Of a stretch of 64,000 nucleotides of DNA, positions 44,945 through 54,172 are shown piece by piece (within the stretch, counting starts at the first letter, position 1; the number at the start of each line of letters is the position of its first letter). The stretch covers positions 558,001 to 622,000 of the forward strand of contig CAWUEY030000001.1 in assembly GCA_963921245.4 (NCBI GenBank), in the 5' to 3' direction. Below the pieces are notes generated by a model. The model made no database searches and was not told the origin of the DNA. It was given only the letters and a program-made list of their open reading frames with translations. The DNA is from JABJGO01 sp963921245. Its GTDB lineage: Bacteria > Pseudomonadota > Alphaproteobacteria > Rhodospirillales > Casp-alpha2. The position numbers and the translations under genes are program-made.

Positions 44945-45215
44945 CGAGTGAGGGGCTTCTGTTGCCAGGTGCCCCTCGAACCCCGTAGTTGCTACTTAAG
45001 CAGCAACTGCAAATGCTTCATTATCGTTAGCATTTGTAAGAGTAGCCCGGTAACGGTGGTACAATGCCGGGCAAAAACTGAACCTTTACTACACGCGTCG
45101 ATCCTGTTTCGCCCCCTCTGATATTTGGTGGAGGCGCCGGGTACCGCCCCCGGGTCCGCTATGTCTATTCCGTACAGCGTTTATTGCCATAGTCGGTTAC
45201 CCGACCTTTGCACTA
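44945..45215 (-). ncRNA. ssrA: tmRNA, circularly permuted (two-piece) form
   Basis: On the minus strand the 3' acceptor part ends with GGCGCCTCCACCA at 45126. After a 9-base linker comes GGGGGCGAAACAGGATCGAC, the normal 5' start of tmRNA (from 45116). The tag codons at 45031-44996 read ANDNEAFAVAA then TAA. In this order the molecule must be cut into two pieces, as in other alphaproteobacteria. A GC hairpin (GAGGGGC...GCCCCTC) follows the coding piece. The outer boundaries are approximate. Confidence 0.93.
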
Positions 45216-45269
45216 TAGAAAGGGTTGGCGAGGATGAAAAGCTTTACCAGACGTTTACCATGAACCCCT

Positions 45270-46700
45270 ATGAATGGTGGTGAGCTGTCAAAGAGATGGA
45301 ACGATCTGGTGGATCTGGTTTTGCCGAAACTCCGACGGTACCTCAAGGGTTCGCAAAACCGGGTTTTGCGAAGCTTGGGAATTTGCGTGGTTTTTGCCGT
45401 TAACCAGGCCCACGCTGACAGTGTTATCGACAATCTTCGGGTCGGAGAACATCCGGACAAGACTCGCGTTGTTCTGGATATCAGCGAAAGCATGGATTTC
45501 ACCTACAAAGTGGTTCCGGAGGGGTTCAAGGTTTCGTTTCCGGATGCACGTTGGGCTGTTCCGAAGCCCGGCGGCGGCGGGCTTGTTGAAGGTGCGATGT
45601 TTGAACCTGCTGGTTCAGGGGGATTTCTAACCATTCGGACAGTAACGCCAGTCGCCATGCAAAATGTACAAGTATTGAGCCCTGACGAATTTGGCGGATT
45701 CCGGATTGTAATGGACGTTGTTCCCGGCCCGCCACTGCCGCCGGTGCCGCCTCCGACAACCCCGGTCGTGGCCATAGCAAAAGCCCCATTGTTGGCACCG
45801 CTTGAGTCGCCGCCCACCTTGCTGCCACAGGAAACGCTCGCTTCGCCGTCACCAACAGGATTGCCGGGTCCACAGGATGCAGCGGCCTCGACGCCGACGC
45901 CGGTGTTTTTATCCCCTGTGACGGGAAATGCCATGCCGTTACTGGATGAACAACCGCCGCCGCCAGACACTGTTGAAGTGCCGCCGGAAGTATACAATGA
46001 CTTCAATCCTCCATCGCCGGATAAAGTTGATCAGGTTTTGTCGTCGCTGCTGGTTTGGACCGACACCGTTTTCGGTTCACTGGATAGTGGTCAATTGGTG
46101 GGCGGCAGCCTGTCGGTCGCCGCACCCATTGATCGTACTCTGGGTCTTCAGATCGAGGGTTTGGTCGGCGATCACGATGGTGATGCACTTCTGGGAACCT
46201 ATACCCGTGTTCTTCCCAATGACAATCCACCTATTGGGGTTGGCCCTTCGGGAAGCTGGGTCGACGTGGATGGTGTGTCTACCCACCGGGCAGGGCTTGA
46301 GGTGGCCAGTCGTTTGCTGGGTCCGATCGCACTTTCCATGGAAGCAGGGGCGCAGGGCGGTGATCTTGATGACACCTACTACGCTGGACTAAACGGGGAA
46401 CTGCATTTCGCGGAAACATTCGCGATTTCTACCGGGGCTTCGGGTTTTAGCAACCGTCGGTTCTATCATCTCGGTTTTGGGTGGGTATTGCCCGGCGGGG
46501 CAGAAGTTTACGCCGATGGTGGAACCGGTAACAAAGGTTACAAGCACCTGCTGGGCGGTGTACGATACACGTGGGGTGGTGCCAACGCTGCAACATCTTC
46601 TGTTGCACAAAACAGTCGCAAGGGGAGTCCGATGAGCCCTGTTCTGAACAGTGTTACAGGCGCCGCAGCGCTTGTGCGGGCGGCTCAACGGCGTCCTTAA
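45270..46700 (+). CDS. AMIN-domain protein with Pro-rich linker and probable beta-barrel C-terminus
   Basis: A 476-residue exported protein. A signal sequence (GICVVFAVNQAHA) is followed by an AMIN domain (DNLRVGEHPDKTRVVLDIS and onward), which binds peptidoglycan or envelope in other proteins. Residues about 150-250 are rich in Pro, Thr and Ala. The last 200 residues look like amphipathic strands with Gly and aromatics (YYAGLNGELHFAETFAI, FYHLGFGWVLPGGAEVYADG, LLGGVRYTWGG), suggesting an outer-membrane barrel. There is no amidase or secretin domain. The full architecture is not one I recognise. Confidence 0.65.
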   Translation: MNGGELSKRWNDLVDLVLPKLRRYLKGSQNRVLRSLGICVVFAVNQAHADSVIDNLRVGEHPDKTRVVLDISESMDFTYKVVPEGFKVSFPDARWAVPKPGGGGLVEGAMFEPAGSGGFLTIRTVTPVAMQNVQVLSPDEFGGFRIVMDVVPGPPLPPVPPPTTPVVAIAKAPLLAPLESPPTLLPQETLASPSPTGLPGPQDAAASTPTPVFLSPVTGNAMPLLDEQPPPPDTVEVPPEVYNDFNPPSPDKVDQVLSSLLVWTDTVFGSLDSGQLVGGSLSVAAPIDRTLGLQIEGLVGDHDGDALLGTYTRVLPNDNPPIGVGPSGSWVDVDGVSTHRAGLEVASRLLGPIALSMEAGAQGGDLDDTYYAGLNGELHFAETFAISTGASGFSNRRFYHLGFGWVLPGGAEVYADGGTGNKGYKHLLGGVRYTWGGANAATSSVAQNSRKGSPMSPVLNSVTGAAALVRAAQRRP

Positions 46701-46852
46701 TGTTTACCACAGCACGTCTTCGTGTCGGGCATTGGCTGCGGACCAGCCTGATTGAATACAGAATTAACTTTGGGCATTTCCTGGAGGCTGGTTGCAGGTT
46801 AGTATAGTAGTGTAGTGCCGACCTCGTTTAAGCCCAGTTGTGTTGACCAACC

Positions 46853-47647
46853 ATGCAGCAATATCTGGACCTCCTTCGTCATATTCGGGAAACCGGGGTG
46901 CATCGCGGTGATCGAACGGGCACCGGTACGCAGAGTGTTTTCGGCTATCAAATGCGGTTTGACCTAGGAGCAGGGTTTCCCTTGCTGACAACTAAAAAGC
47001 TTCACATCCGCTCAATCATTCATGAATTGCTATGGTTTCTAAGCGGAGACACCAATGTCCGGTATCTCAAGGAGAACGGCGTTTCCATCTGGAATGAGTG
47101 GGCTGATGAAAACGGCGATTTGGGGCCTGTGTATGGCCATCAATGGCGATCATGGCCCACGCCCAGTGGAGAAAAGGTAGATCAGATTTCACAGATCCTC
47201 CATCAATTGAAAACAAATCCCGACTCCCGCCGTCATATCGTGTGTGCGTGGAACGTGGCAGACGTTAATAATATGGCACTGCCTCCCTGCCATTGTCTGT
47301 TTCAGTTCTATGTGGTAGACGGGCGGCTATCGTGTCAGATGTACCAACGTAGTGCGGACGTGTTTCTTGGTGTCCCCTTCAATATTGCCTCTTACGCCCT
47401 GTTGACGCACATGACGGCTCAGGTCTGTGATCTGCAAGCTGGTGACTTCATTCATACCTTTGGTGACGCCCACCTCTACAGTAACCATTTTCAGCAGGCT
47501 GATGAGCAAATCACCAGAACGCCGGGCGTGCTGCCCCGACTGCTCATGAACACCGCCGTGAAGGATTTATTTGCGTTTCGGTTTGAGGATTTCGAGATTG
47601 TCGACTATGTGGCACAGGATCACATAATGGCACCGATAGCTGTGTAA
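46853..47647 (+). CDS. thyA: Thymidylate synthase
   Basis: A 264-residue classical thymidylate synthase. MQQYLDLLRHIRETG starts it, RTGTGTQSVFG follows, and the catalytic cysteine is in LPPCHCLFQFYV. YQRSADVFLGVPFNIASY and HTFGDAHLYSNH are the folate and dUMP sites. It makes dTMP from dUMP using methylene-tetrahydrofolate. The DHFR gene follows after 1 base, regenerating the folate. Confidence 0.97.
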   Translation: MQQYLDLLRHIRETGVHRGDRTGTGTQSVFGYQMRFDLGAGFPLLTTKKLHIRSIIHELLWFLSGDTNVRYLKENGVSIWNEWADENGDLGPVYGHQWRSWPTPSGEKVDQISQILHQLKTNPDSRRHIVCAWNVADVNNMALPPCHCLFQFYVVDGRLSCQMYQRSADVFLGVPFNIASYALLTHMTAQVCDLQAGDFIHTFGDAHLYSNHFQQADEQITRTPGVLPRLLMNTAVKDLFAFRFEDFEIVDYVAQDHIMAPIAV

Positions 47648-47648
47648 C

Positions 47649-48170
47649 ATGGCACCGCTACTTCATCTCTCTCTCATCGTCGCGACAGCCCGAAAGGGTG
47701 TGATCGGCAAGGACGGTACGATGCCCTGGCATTTGCCGAAAGATCTTAAGCATTTCAAACAGGCAACCAGCGGCAAACCTGTTATCATGGGGCGCAGGAC
47801 GTTTCAGTCCATAGGTCGCCCGCTACCCAACCGCACAAATTTTGTCATTACCCGGGATCAATCATTTGCCGCCGACGGCATAGACGTGGTTCACGATCTT
47901 GCAACTGCGCTGAGCAAGGCACGAGAAAAGGCCTTGTCTGATGGCGTCGGTGAGGTCATGGTGATTGGCGGCGGGCAGGTTTATTCTGAGGCTCTGCCAC
48001 TGGCGGACCGCATCTATCTGACGGAAATTCACGCTGACATCAACGGCGATACCCGGTTTCCGGTAATTGAGAAGGACAAGTGGAGAGAGATCAGGCGTGT
48101 GGAGGAAAATGCTGGTAGCGACGGGACACCGGCGTGTAGCTTTTTACTCCTGAAGCGGGTCATTTGGTAA
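47649..48170 (+). CDS. folA: Dihydrofolate reductase
   Basis: A 173-residue enzyme with VATARKGVIGKDGTMPWHLPKDLKHF, then GRRTFQSIGRPLPNR and VIGGGQVYSEAL, the standard folate and NADPH sites. It reduces dihydrofolate produced by thymidylate synthase. Tight linkage to thyA is typical. Confidence 0.97.
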   Translation: MAPLLHLSLIVATARKGVIGKDGTMPWHLPKDLKHFKQATSGKPVIMGRRTFQSIGRPLPNRTNFVITRDQSFAADGIDVVHDLATALSKAREKALSDGVGEVMVIGGGQVYSEALPLADRIYLTEIHADINGDTRFPVIEKDKWREIRRVEENAGSDGTPACSFLLLKRVIW

Positions 48171-48190
48171 CCAGAAAAACGGAGGCGATC

Positions 48191-48598
48191 ATGACTAAAG
48201 TATCCATGTCGACAAAATTGAATGTGTCGGCCGATGAGGCCTGGAATCTGCTTGGTGGGTTCAATGCCCTGCCGGACTGGCATCCGGCTATTGAAAAAAG
48301 TGAGCTGACGGAAGAAGGCCAGATACGGACCTTGTCGCTGGCGGGTGGTGGAAAAATCGTCGAAAAACTGGAAAAGATTGATGCCGCTGCGCGCACCTAT
48401 ACCTACAGCATTATTGACAGCCCGCTTCCCATTGCCAATTACGTTGCGACGATCACGGTTCGGGATACGGATGAGGGAACGGTCATGGATTGGTCCAGTG
48501 AGTTCACTCCCGTCGGAGCGGAAAACGAAGCCATGGAGGTCATTCAGGGAATTTATCAGACTGGATTCGATAACTTGAGAAAAATGTTCGGCGGCTGA
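48191..48598 (+). CDS. SRPBCC-family (START-like) ligand-binding protein
   Basis: A 135-residue protein starting MTKVSMSTKLNVSADEAWNLLGGFNALPDWHPAI, the usual opening of polyketide-cyclase/SRPBCC proteins with a hydrophobic pocket. DWSSEFTP and a final helix complete the fold. No function can be given. The ATG at 48191 with GGAGG ahead is preferred over an earlier GTG. Confidence 0.85.
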   Translation: MTKVSMSTKLNVSADEAWNLLGGFNALPDWHPAIEKSELTEEGQIRTLSLAGGGKIVEKLEKIDAAARTYTYSIIDSPLPIANYVATITVRDTDEGTVMDWSSEFTPVGAENEAMEVIQGIYQTGFDNLRKMFGG

Positions 48599-48648
48599 GA
48601 ACACCTAACCATTTATCTTCCGGCTGACTCTGAAAGTTGGTCTCGCCA

Positions 48649-49542
48649 ATGACCAATAACCTGCGTGGTGCACTTTGGATATTGGTCGCGGCGACGTGTG
48701 CGGCGGCCATGATCATGTGTATCAAAGGGCTGAACGACCGGGCATCAACCATTCAGATTGTTTTTGTCCGGGCGAGTTTGGGTGTGGCTCTGGTTTACAT
48801 ATTTGCCTGGCCCAAGGGTGGTGTGGTGATCCGCTCGGCGCAATGGAAGTTACTTACTCTGCGTGGTGTATTGAGTGTCATTACTCTGACCTGCGGGTTT
48901 TATGTCGTTTCGGTGCTGCCGCTGGCGACGGCAACGGTGCTGTTTTTTACAGCGCCTTTGTTTGTGACGGCTCTTTCCGTTCCGTTTTTTGGCGAAAAAG
49001 TCGGTTGGCGGCGAGGCGGGGCAACGCTTGTCGGTTTTATTGGTGCAGTGGTGGTTTTGCGACCGGATGTTGGTGACGTCAACACTGCTATAGTGATTGC
49101 TCTGGTCAGTTCCCTGTTATTTGGCGCGGTTTTGTTGCTCGGAAAGAAACTAAGCCAGACCGACGAGATTCCGACACTGATGATATACGCTCTCGGGATT
49201 TCGGCGATTACCAGTGCTCCGTTCGCGTTTGCTGAGTGGCATTCCTTAGGGGGGTGGGAGTGGCTGCTCATGGCGGGAATTGCGGGCTTTGGCACACTTC
49301 GAAATTTCAGTGATACCAAGGGTTATGCAACAGGCGAAGCCAGTGTCATGGCACCTTTTCAGTACAGCCGCCTCGTGATTGTTGCCATTGGCGGCTATAT
49401 CCTGTTCGACGAGAACCCGGACCTTGGTACCTGGATTGGTGCCGTTATTATCATGGGCAGTTCTCTTTACATTGCGCGGCGGGAAGCCAACATGGGCCGC
49501 GGTTCGGATGGTACCCCAAAAGGCAGCGCAGCGGCGCCCTGA
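48649..49542 (+). CDS. EamA-family DMT transporter
   Basis: A 297-residue inner-membrane protein with ten membrane segments in two five-helix repeats (EamA domains). LRGVLSVITLTCGFY and PLATATVLFFTAPLFV are in the first, and APFQYSRLVIVAIGGYILF in the second. Members export amino acids or other metabolites. The last residues are basic and overlap the region that is duplicated downstream. Confidence 0.9.
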   Translation: MTNNLRGALWILVAATCAAAMIMCIKGLNDRASTIQIVFVRASLGVALVYIFAWPKGGVVIRSAQWKLLTLRGVLSVITLTCGFYVVSVLPLATATVLFFTAPLFVTALSVPFFGEKVGWRRGGATLVGFIGAVVVLRPDVGDVNTAIVIALVSSLLFGAVLLLGKKLSQTDEIPTLMIYALGISAITSAPFAFAEWHSLGGWEWLLMAGIAGFGTLRNFSDTKGYATGEASVMAPFQYSRLVIVAIGGYILFDENPDLGTWIGAVIIMGSSLYIARREANMGRGSDGTPKGSAAAP

Positions 49543-49591
49543 CAGAAGACCGGTGCAATGTGTGGCAAGAAGTGAAAACGGATACTGATTG

Positions 49592-50536
49592 ATGACAAAC
49601 CCCATTTCACTGGGCATGATTGAGCGGGCCGCAGAACGGATTTCAGGCCGTATCCGCCGGACACCCTGCCTGAGGAACCGGTTCACCCTGAATACCATTC
49701 ATCCCAATTTGATGCTCAAGCTTGAGTGCCTTCAAGTGACCGGTTCCTTTAAAGCGCGCGGGGCCAATAATGCGTTGCTCAGTCTGGATGATACAGCCAT
49801 CTCCAGGGGCATCATCACGGCTTCCGGTGGCAATCACGGACTCGCGGTAGCGTATGCAGGGCGGGCTTCGGGAACGACGTCCGTGGTTTATGTTCCTGAA
49901 AATACCCCAGGGGCCAAGGCTGACAAGATCAGGTCTTGGGGGGCGCAGGTAATCACTGAAGGTACCGTCTGGGATGAGGCGCATACGGCAGCACTGGCCC
50001 ACGCGGAACGGGGTGGCCTGACCTATATCCACCCCTTCGACGACCCCGCTGTGATTGCCGGTCAGGGCACCGTGGCACGGGAAATGTTGAAACAGTCGTC
50101 CAGCATTGACACCATTTTGGTGGCGATTGGCGGCGGCGGACTGATTTCCGGTGTTGCATCGGCTGCCAAGGCAATCAATCCGGGCATTCGGGTCATTGGT
50201 GTGGAACCTGTCGGTGCACCAACCCTGAAATCCAGCCTGGAAGCCGGTTCCGTACAGACCCTGCCGTCCATCGCCACAGCGGCGAGTACATTGGCACCGC
50301 GGCGCAGCGCCCAGATGAACTTTGAAATTATCCGGGACCTTGTTGATGAAATTGTTCTTGTGGATGATGATGATATGACGGACGCGGCCCGGTGGCTCTG
50401 GTTTGAAATGGGGATTGGTGCTGAACTATCCGGTGCCGCCTCGCTCGCCGCGATTAAAGCCGGTAAGGTTGATTTTTCCGAAAACTCCGTGGTCGCCGCT
50501 ATTGTGTGTGGATCGGGAACAGACGGGATGTATTGA
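49592..50536 (+). CDS. Threonine/serine dehydratase-like PLP enzyme
   Basis: A 314-residue fold-type II PLP enzyme. The lysine is in VTGSFKARGANNAL, the cofactor phosphate loop in GGGGLISGVASAA, and ASGGNHGLAVAYAGR is also conserved. There is no regulatory ACT domain, so it is the catabolic or racemase-like length. ATG 49592 is chosen over TTG 3 bases upstream. Its first part is duplicated at about 50.9-51.2 kb. Confidence 0.9.
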   Translation: MTNPISLGMIERAAERISGRIRRTPCLRNRFTLNTIHPNLMLKLECLQVTGSFKARGANNALLSLDDTAISRGIITASGGNHGLAVAYAGRASGTTSVVYVPENTPGAKADKIRSWGAQVITEGTVWDEAHTAALAHAERGGLTYIHPFDDPAVIAGQGTVAREMLKQSSSIDTILVAIGGGGLISGVASAAKAINPGIRVIGVEPVGAPTLKSSLEAGSVQTLPSIATAASTLAPRRSAQMNFEIIRDLVDEIVLVDDDDMTDAARWLWFEMGIGAELSGAASLAAIKAGKVDFSENSVVAAIVCGSGTDGMY

Positions 50537-50539
50537 GCC

Positions 50540-50809
50540 ATGGCTGATTTTAAAAATTTGAACATTTGCAATCATCCGCTGGCGACGGGCAATTCGGCCG
50601 TGGTGACACTTGACAAGATAAAGGGTGCTGGCGCACAAGCCATAAAACTCGCCTGCCTGGTTGCCGCACCAGAAGGCGTGGTGAAACTCGACAAAATGCA
50701 CCCTGATGTCCCGGTGTATATAGTCGCCCTTGACCGGTAATTGAGCGACACCGGATACATTATGCCCGGATTGGGAGATGCCGCTGCCCGTATTTACGGA
50801 ACGCGTTGA
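50540..50809 (+). pseudogene. Uracil phosphoribosyltransferase C-terminal remnant
   Basis: After a few unmatched codons (MADFKNLNIC) the frame reads PLATGNSAVVTLDKIKGAGA, CLVAAPEGVVKLDKMHPDVPVY and VALDR, the C-terminal third of Upp. A TAA at 50738-50740 interrupts it; the same frame then reads LSDTGYIMPGLGDAAARIYGTR before TGA at 50807-50809, which is the normal Upp ending. About 130 N-terminal codons are absent. The enzyme, which salvages uracil, cannot work in this form. Confidence 0.8.
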
Positions 50810-50814
50810 CGGGC

Positions 50815-50890
50815 GACGACAAGATTACGGATTATGAGTGCGCCGATGGTTTCCCAGAGGTTTTCGACGGTGCGGGGTGCGGCTTTTCGC
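50815..50890 (-). mobile_element. IS630-family C-terminal scrap
   Basis: The minus strand reads LRKAAPRTVENLWETIGAL, a normal IS630 transposase C-terminus. The piece GCGGCTTTTCGCAGCAG also occurs in the IS630 element near 29870. It is about 75 bases and sits at the junction before a duplicated segment. Confidence 0.6.
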
Positions 50891-50891
50891 A

Positions 50892-51210
50892 GCAGCGGCG
50901 CCCTGACAGAAGACCGGTGCAATGTGTGGCAAGAAGTGAAAACGGATACTGATTGATGATGAAAGCACCGATATTAAATCTCACTGGACATGATTGAGCA
51001 GGCGGCAGAGCGGATTTCAGGCCGTATCCGCTGGACACCCTGCCTGAGAAACCGGTTCACCCTGAATACCATTCATCCCAATTTGATGCTCAAGCTTGAG
51101 TGCCTTCAAGTGACCGGTTCCTTTAAAGCGCGCGGGGCCAATAATGCATTGCTCAGTCTGACGATACAGCTTTATCCCGGGAAATCATAACGGCTTCCGG
51201 CTGGTTATGG
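50892..51210 (+). pseudogene. Partial duplicate of the dehydratase 5' region
   Basis: The sequence from 50892 repeats 49528 onward, offset by 1,364 bases: the end of the EamA gene, the gap, and about the first 70 codons of the dehydratase gene (RISGRIRWTPCLRNRF, KLECLQVTGSFKARGANNAL). There are several substitutions and an indel after the ATG, and the frame is lost after LSL. It overlaps the end of the minus-strand PAS gene, supplying the last codons of that gene. Confidence 0.85.
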
Positions 51211-51700
51211 TCAAAAACTGATCAACCGTTTTCCCGTCCCGTGCCAGCGGCAAGTGCAGTTCTGTGTACCGTATATGATCTCGGTTTTCGAGTTTCAATC
51301 GCCCCCCGGAATAACCAATAAAAGGGCCGTTACGAAGGTGATCGTAAAATTCGATTTCTTTCAGGGTATACCCGCCATGTTCAAACTGGGAACTGGTGGC
51401 TGTAGGCGCAACCATTGTGCCGGTGATATCCTCCCCCATCATGCCAGTGATATGGGTGCCCCACAACCGCACTTTCAGGGCAAGCGGATCGCCTTCAACA
51501 ATATCAAAAACACAAAGCCAGCCGTACCAGTTTTGGAAATCCTGAAGCTCGAAATCCTTCCAGGTCGGTAGTGCGCCACCGATACGTCTGGCATGCCACA
51601 GATCACCCAGGGATTTAAGGTCTCCAAAGGTGTCCGTATCCGTGTTGAGGTGTTTGGCTTCAAGGAACCAGCCCTCGTCTTCCACGAGATTTACATTCAT
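51185..51700 (-). CDS. PAS-domain protein of the alphaproteobacterial type
   Basis: A 171-residue protein: LGDLWHARRIGGALPTWKDF, YGWLCVFDIVEGDPLALKVRLWGTHITGMMGEDITG. This is a single PAS-like sensor domain (PAS_5 type) common in Rhodospirillales, with no output domain. Its ligand and partner are unknown. The last few codons lie in the duplicated dehydratase sequence, so its natural end may have been replaced. Confidence 0.7.
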   Translation of the reverse strand: MNVNLVEDEGWFLEAKHLNTDTDTFGDLKSLGDLWHARRIGGALPTWKDFELQDFQNWYGWLCVFDIVEGDPLALKVRLWGTHITGMMGEDITGTMVAPTATSSQFEHGGYTLKEIEFYDHLRNGPFIGYSGGRLKLENRDHIRYTELHLPLARDGKTVDQFLTITSRKPL

Positions 51701-51754
51701 ATGTGTAGTGTGCCTGAAAACGCCGGTTTTTGAAATTTTTCTCAGTAGTGGGCC

Positions 51755-52909
51755 TTACTCCATCACGATCCGGGGTGTGCTGGATGTTTTTGCGGCAATG
51801 GATTCTTCGATTTTTTCGGATACTTTGCTTGCGACCCCCTTGTAGGCACTGGCGTGCTCGCCATCAGGTCTGGAAACCACAATAGGCTCCCCCGCATCAG
51901 AGGTTTCCCGGATTTCCAGATGGAGAGGAATCCCCCCAAGGAAATCTACACCAAGTTCCTTGGCGGTTTGTTTCGCGCCGCCGTGACCAAAAATATCGGT
52001 GCGGTGCCCGCAACCGGGGCAGGCAAAGTAGCTCATGTTCTCCACAATGCCAAAGACAGGAACATCCACCTTGCGGAACATGTTCAGGCCTTTACGGGCA
52101 TCCAGCAGGGCGAGGTCCTGAGGCGTAGAGACGATGACCGCGCCAGTCAAGGGAACTCGCTGGGCCATGGTGAGCTGTGCGTCTCCGGTGCCCGGTGGCA
52201 TATCGACAATCAGAACATCCAGTTCTCCCCAGTTCACATCCCGCATCATTTGCTCGAGTGCCGATTGAACCATGGGGCCGCGCCAGATCATGGGCGTGTC
52301 TTCATCTACCAGAAAGCCCATGGACATCACCTTCAAACCATGATTTTCCATAGGCTCCAGGGTTTTGCCGTCATTTGTATCGGGACGGCCTTTGATGCCC
52401 AGCATACGCGGCATAGAGGGGCCATAAATATCCGCATCCAGTACCCCGACTTTTTTGCCGCGGCCCGCCAAACCTAGGGCGATGTTTACAGCGGTCGTTG
52501 ATTTTCCAACACCACCCTTGCCCGAGGCCACAGCGACGATGGCGCGGGTTCCTGCCAGAATTCCCATATCAATGCCAGTCTGCTCACCCTGACCGCCCCT
52601 TGGTGCAACATCGGGAGATTGCTGAGGTTGTTGTGGTTGGGCGGCCTGCGGTTGCGGCGCTTTTTCCGCCGTCAACACCACGGTCGCGGTCAACACGCCT
52701 GGCAGCGCATGAATGGTTTTCTCCGCTTCTTTCCGCAGCGGTTCCAATTTCGGTCCGCGTTCCGGGTCCACAGCTATGGCAAACGCAACATGACCTTCCT
52801 TGACCTGCAATCCTTGGATCATACCAAGACTGACAAGGTCTTCACCCCTGTCCGGGTCCTTAACATTACCGAGAGTGTGAAGAATCTCTTTCTCAGATAT
52901 GGTTGCCAT
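51755..52909 (-). CDS. mrp: Mrp/NBP35-family iron-sulfur carrier ATPase
   Basis: A 384-residue protein. An N-terminal MIP18-like (DUF59) domain (EILHTLGNVKDPDRGEDLVSLGM) is joined by a Pro/Gln-rich linker to a P-loop ATPase with VASGKGGVGKSTTAVNIA (130-137 core), DADIYGPSMPRMLG and the cluster-binding CPGC in YFACPGCGHRTDIFG. It carries [4Fe-4S] clusters to apoproteins. It is divergent from hflK with 141 bases between. Confidence 0.95.
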   Translation of the reverse strand: MATISEKEILHTLGNVKDPDRGEDLVSLGMIQGLQVKEGHVAFAIAVDPERGPKLEPLRKEAEKTIHALPGVLTATVVLTAEKAPQPQAAQPQQPQQSPDVAPRGGQGEQTGIDMGILAGTRAIVAVASGKGGVGKSTTAVNIALGLAGRGKKVGVLDADIYGPSMPRMLGIKGRPDTNDGKTLEPMENHGLKVMSMGFLVDEDTPMIWRGPMVQSALEQMMRDVNWGELDVLIVDMPPGTGDAQLTMAQRVPLTGAVIVSTPQDLALLDARKGLNMFRKVDVPVFGIVENMSYFACPGCGHRTDIFGHGGAKQTAKELGVDFLGGIPLHLEIRETSDAGEPIVVSRPDGEHASAYKGVASKVSEKIEESIAAKTSSTPRIVME

Positions 52910-53050
52910 ACTTGCAAACTCCGCGTCTTAGGCCGATATTCTGGGCAAGCTGAATTTTCAGGTTACCCGTTTGGGCCATTCTTATAGGGATACGCCTACC
53001 GGGCTGTAAAGCGAAGCCGAGTGAAACTGACTGGATGAACGGAAAAAAAG

Positions 53051-54172
53051 ATGCCGTGGAAATCGGATGGAGACGGCCCCTGGGGGGGTGGAGGCGGACA
53101 AGGTCCATGGGGTGGTAATCGCCCCGGCGGTGGCGGCGGTGGTGGCCAACAACCGCCCGATATTGATGAACTGCTGCGCAAGGGCCAGGATAAATTCAAA
53201 GGGCTGATACCGCGGAGCGGCGGCGGCGGCAAAGGACTCATACTGGTCGCGATTGCGGCATTGCTGCTGTGGCTTGGGTCCGGGTTTTACCGGGTTCAAC
53301 CGGAAGAGCAGGCCGTTGAGCTGTTGTTCGGGAAGTTCGTAAAAATCACTTCGCCCGGTCTGAACTATTGGGCACCGAGCCCGCTGGGCGAAGTCATAAA
53401 ACGCCCGGTTACCCAGATTAACACCGTACAGATTGGTTTCCGGGGCAGTATTGATGAAAGTGGTCGAGCCAACGTTGCCCGCGACGTTCCTCAGGAAAGC
53501 CTGATGCTGACCGGTGACCAGAATATCATTGACATGGATTTCGTGGTGCAATGGCGTATCAAGGACATCGCGAATTATTTGTTCAATATCCGTGATCCGC
53601 AAAACACCATCAAGGCTGCCGCTGAAAGTGCCATGCGCGAAGTCATCGGCCAGCGGAATCTGGAAACCGTGCTGACCATCGGGCGGGCACAGGTTCAGGA
53701 TGAAACAAAGGCGCTGGTCCAGTCCATTCTGGATGAATATGGCGCTGGCGTAGCAGTGGAAGAAGTTCAACTACAGAATATTGATCCGCCCCGTGAGGTG
53801 ATCGATGCGTTCAACGATGTGCAGCGTGCCAAACAGGACCAGGAGCGGTCCATCAACGAAGCTACGGCCTACAAGAACGATATTGTTCCCCGGGCCAAGG
53901 GTGAAGCCCAGAAAATGATTCAGGAAGCGACTGCCTACAAGGAACGGGTGATCAAGGAAGCCGAAGGTGAGGCACAGCGATTCCTGTCTGTTTATGACAC
54001 CTATCGGAATGCCGAGGATGTGACCCGCTTGCGTCTTTATCTGGAGCGCATGCAAACCATCCTTCAGGGATCCAACAAAATGATCATTGATCAGCAGGAC
54101 GGTGGTTCGGGTGTTGTGCCCTACCTGCCGTTGAATGAATTGCAGAAGAATTCGAAAGGAGCATCGCAATGA
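53051..54172 (+). CDS. hflK: FtsH protease modulator HflK
   Basis: A 373-residue band-7 (SPFH) protein. A Gly/Pro/Trp-rich cytoplasmic start (DGPWGGGGGQGPWGGN) leads to one membrane segment (LILVAIAALLLWLGSGFY), then YRVQPEEQAVELLFGKF and the band-7 domain, ending with a coiled-coil (EGEAQRFLSVYDTYRNAEDV). With HflC it forms a cage around FtsH and limits its proteolysis. It overlaps hflC by 4 bases. Confidence 0.96.
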   Translation: MPWKSDGDGPWGGGGGQGPWGGNRPGGGGGGGQQPPDIDELLRKGQDKFKGLIPRSGGGGKGLILVAIAALLLWLGSGFYRVQPEEQAVELLFGKFVKITSPGLNYWAPSPLGEVIKRPVTQINTVQIGFRGSIDESGRANVARDVPQESLMLTGDQNIIDMDFVVQWRIKDIANYLFNIRDPQNTIKAAAESAMREVIGQRNLETVLTIGRAQVQDETKALVQSILDEYGAGVAVEEVQLQNIDPPREVIDAFNDVQRAKQDQERSINEATAYKNDIVPRAKGEAQKMIQEATAYKERVIKEAEGEAQRFLSVYDTYRNAEDVTRLRLYLERMQTILQGSNKMIIDQQDGGSGVVPYLPLNELQKNSKGASQ

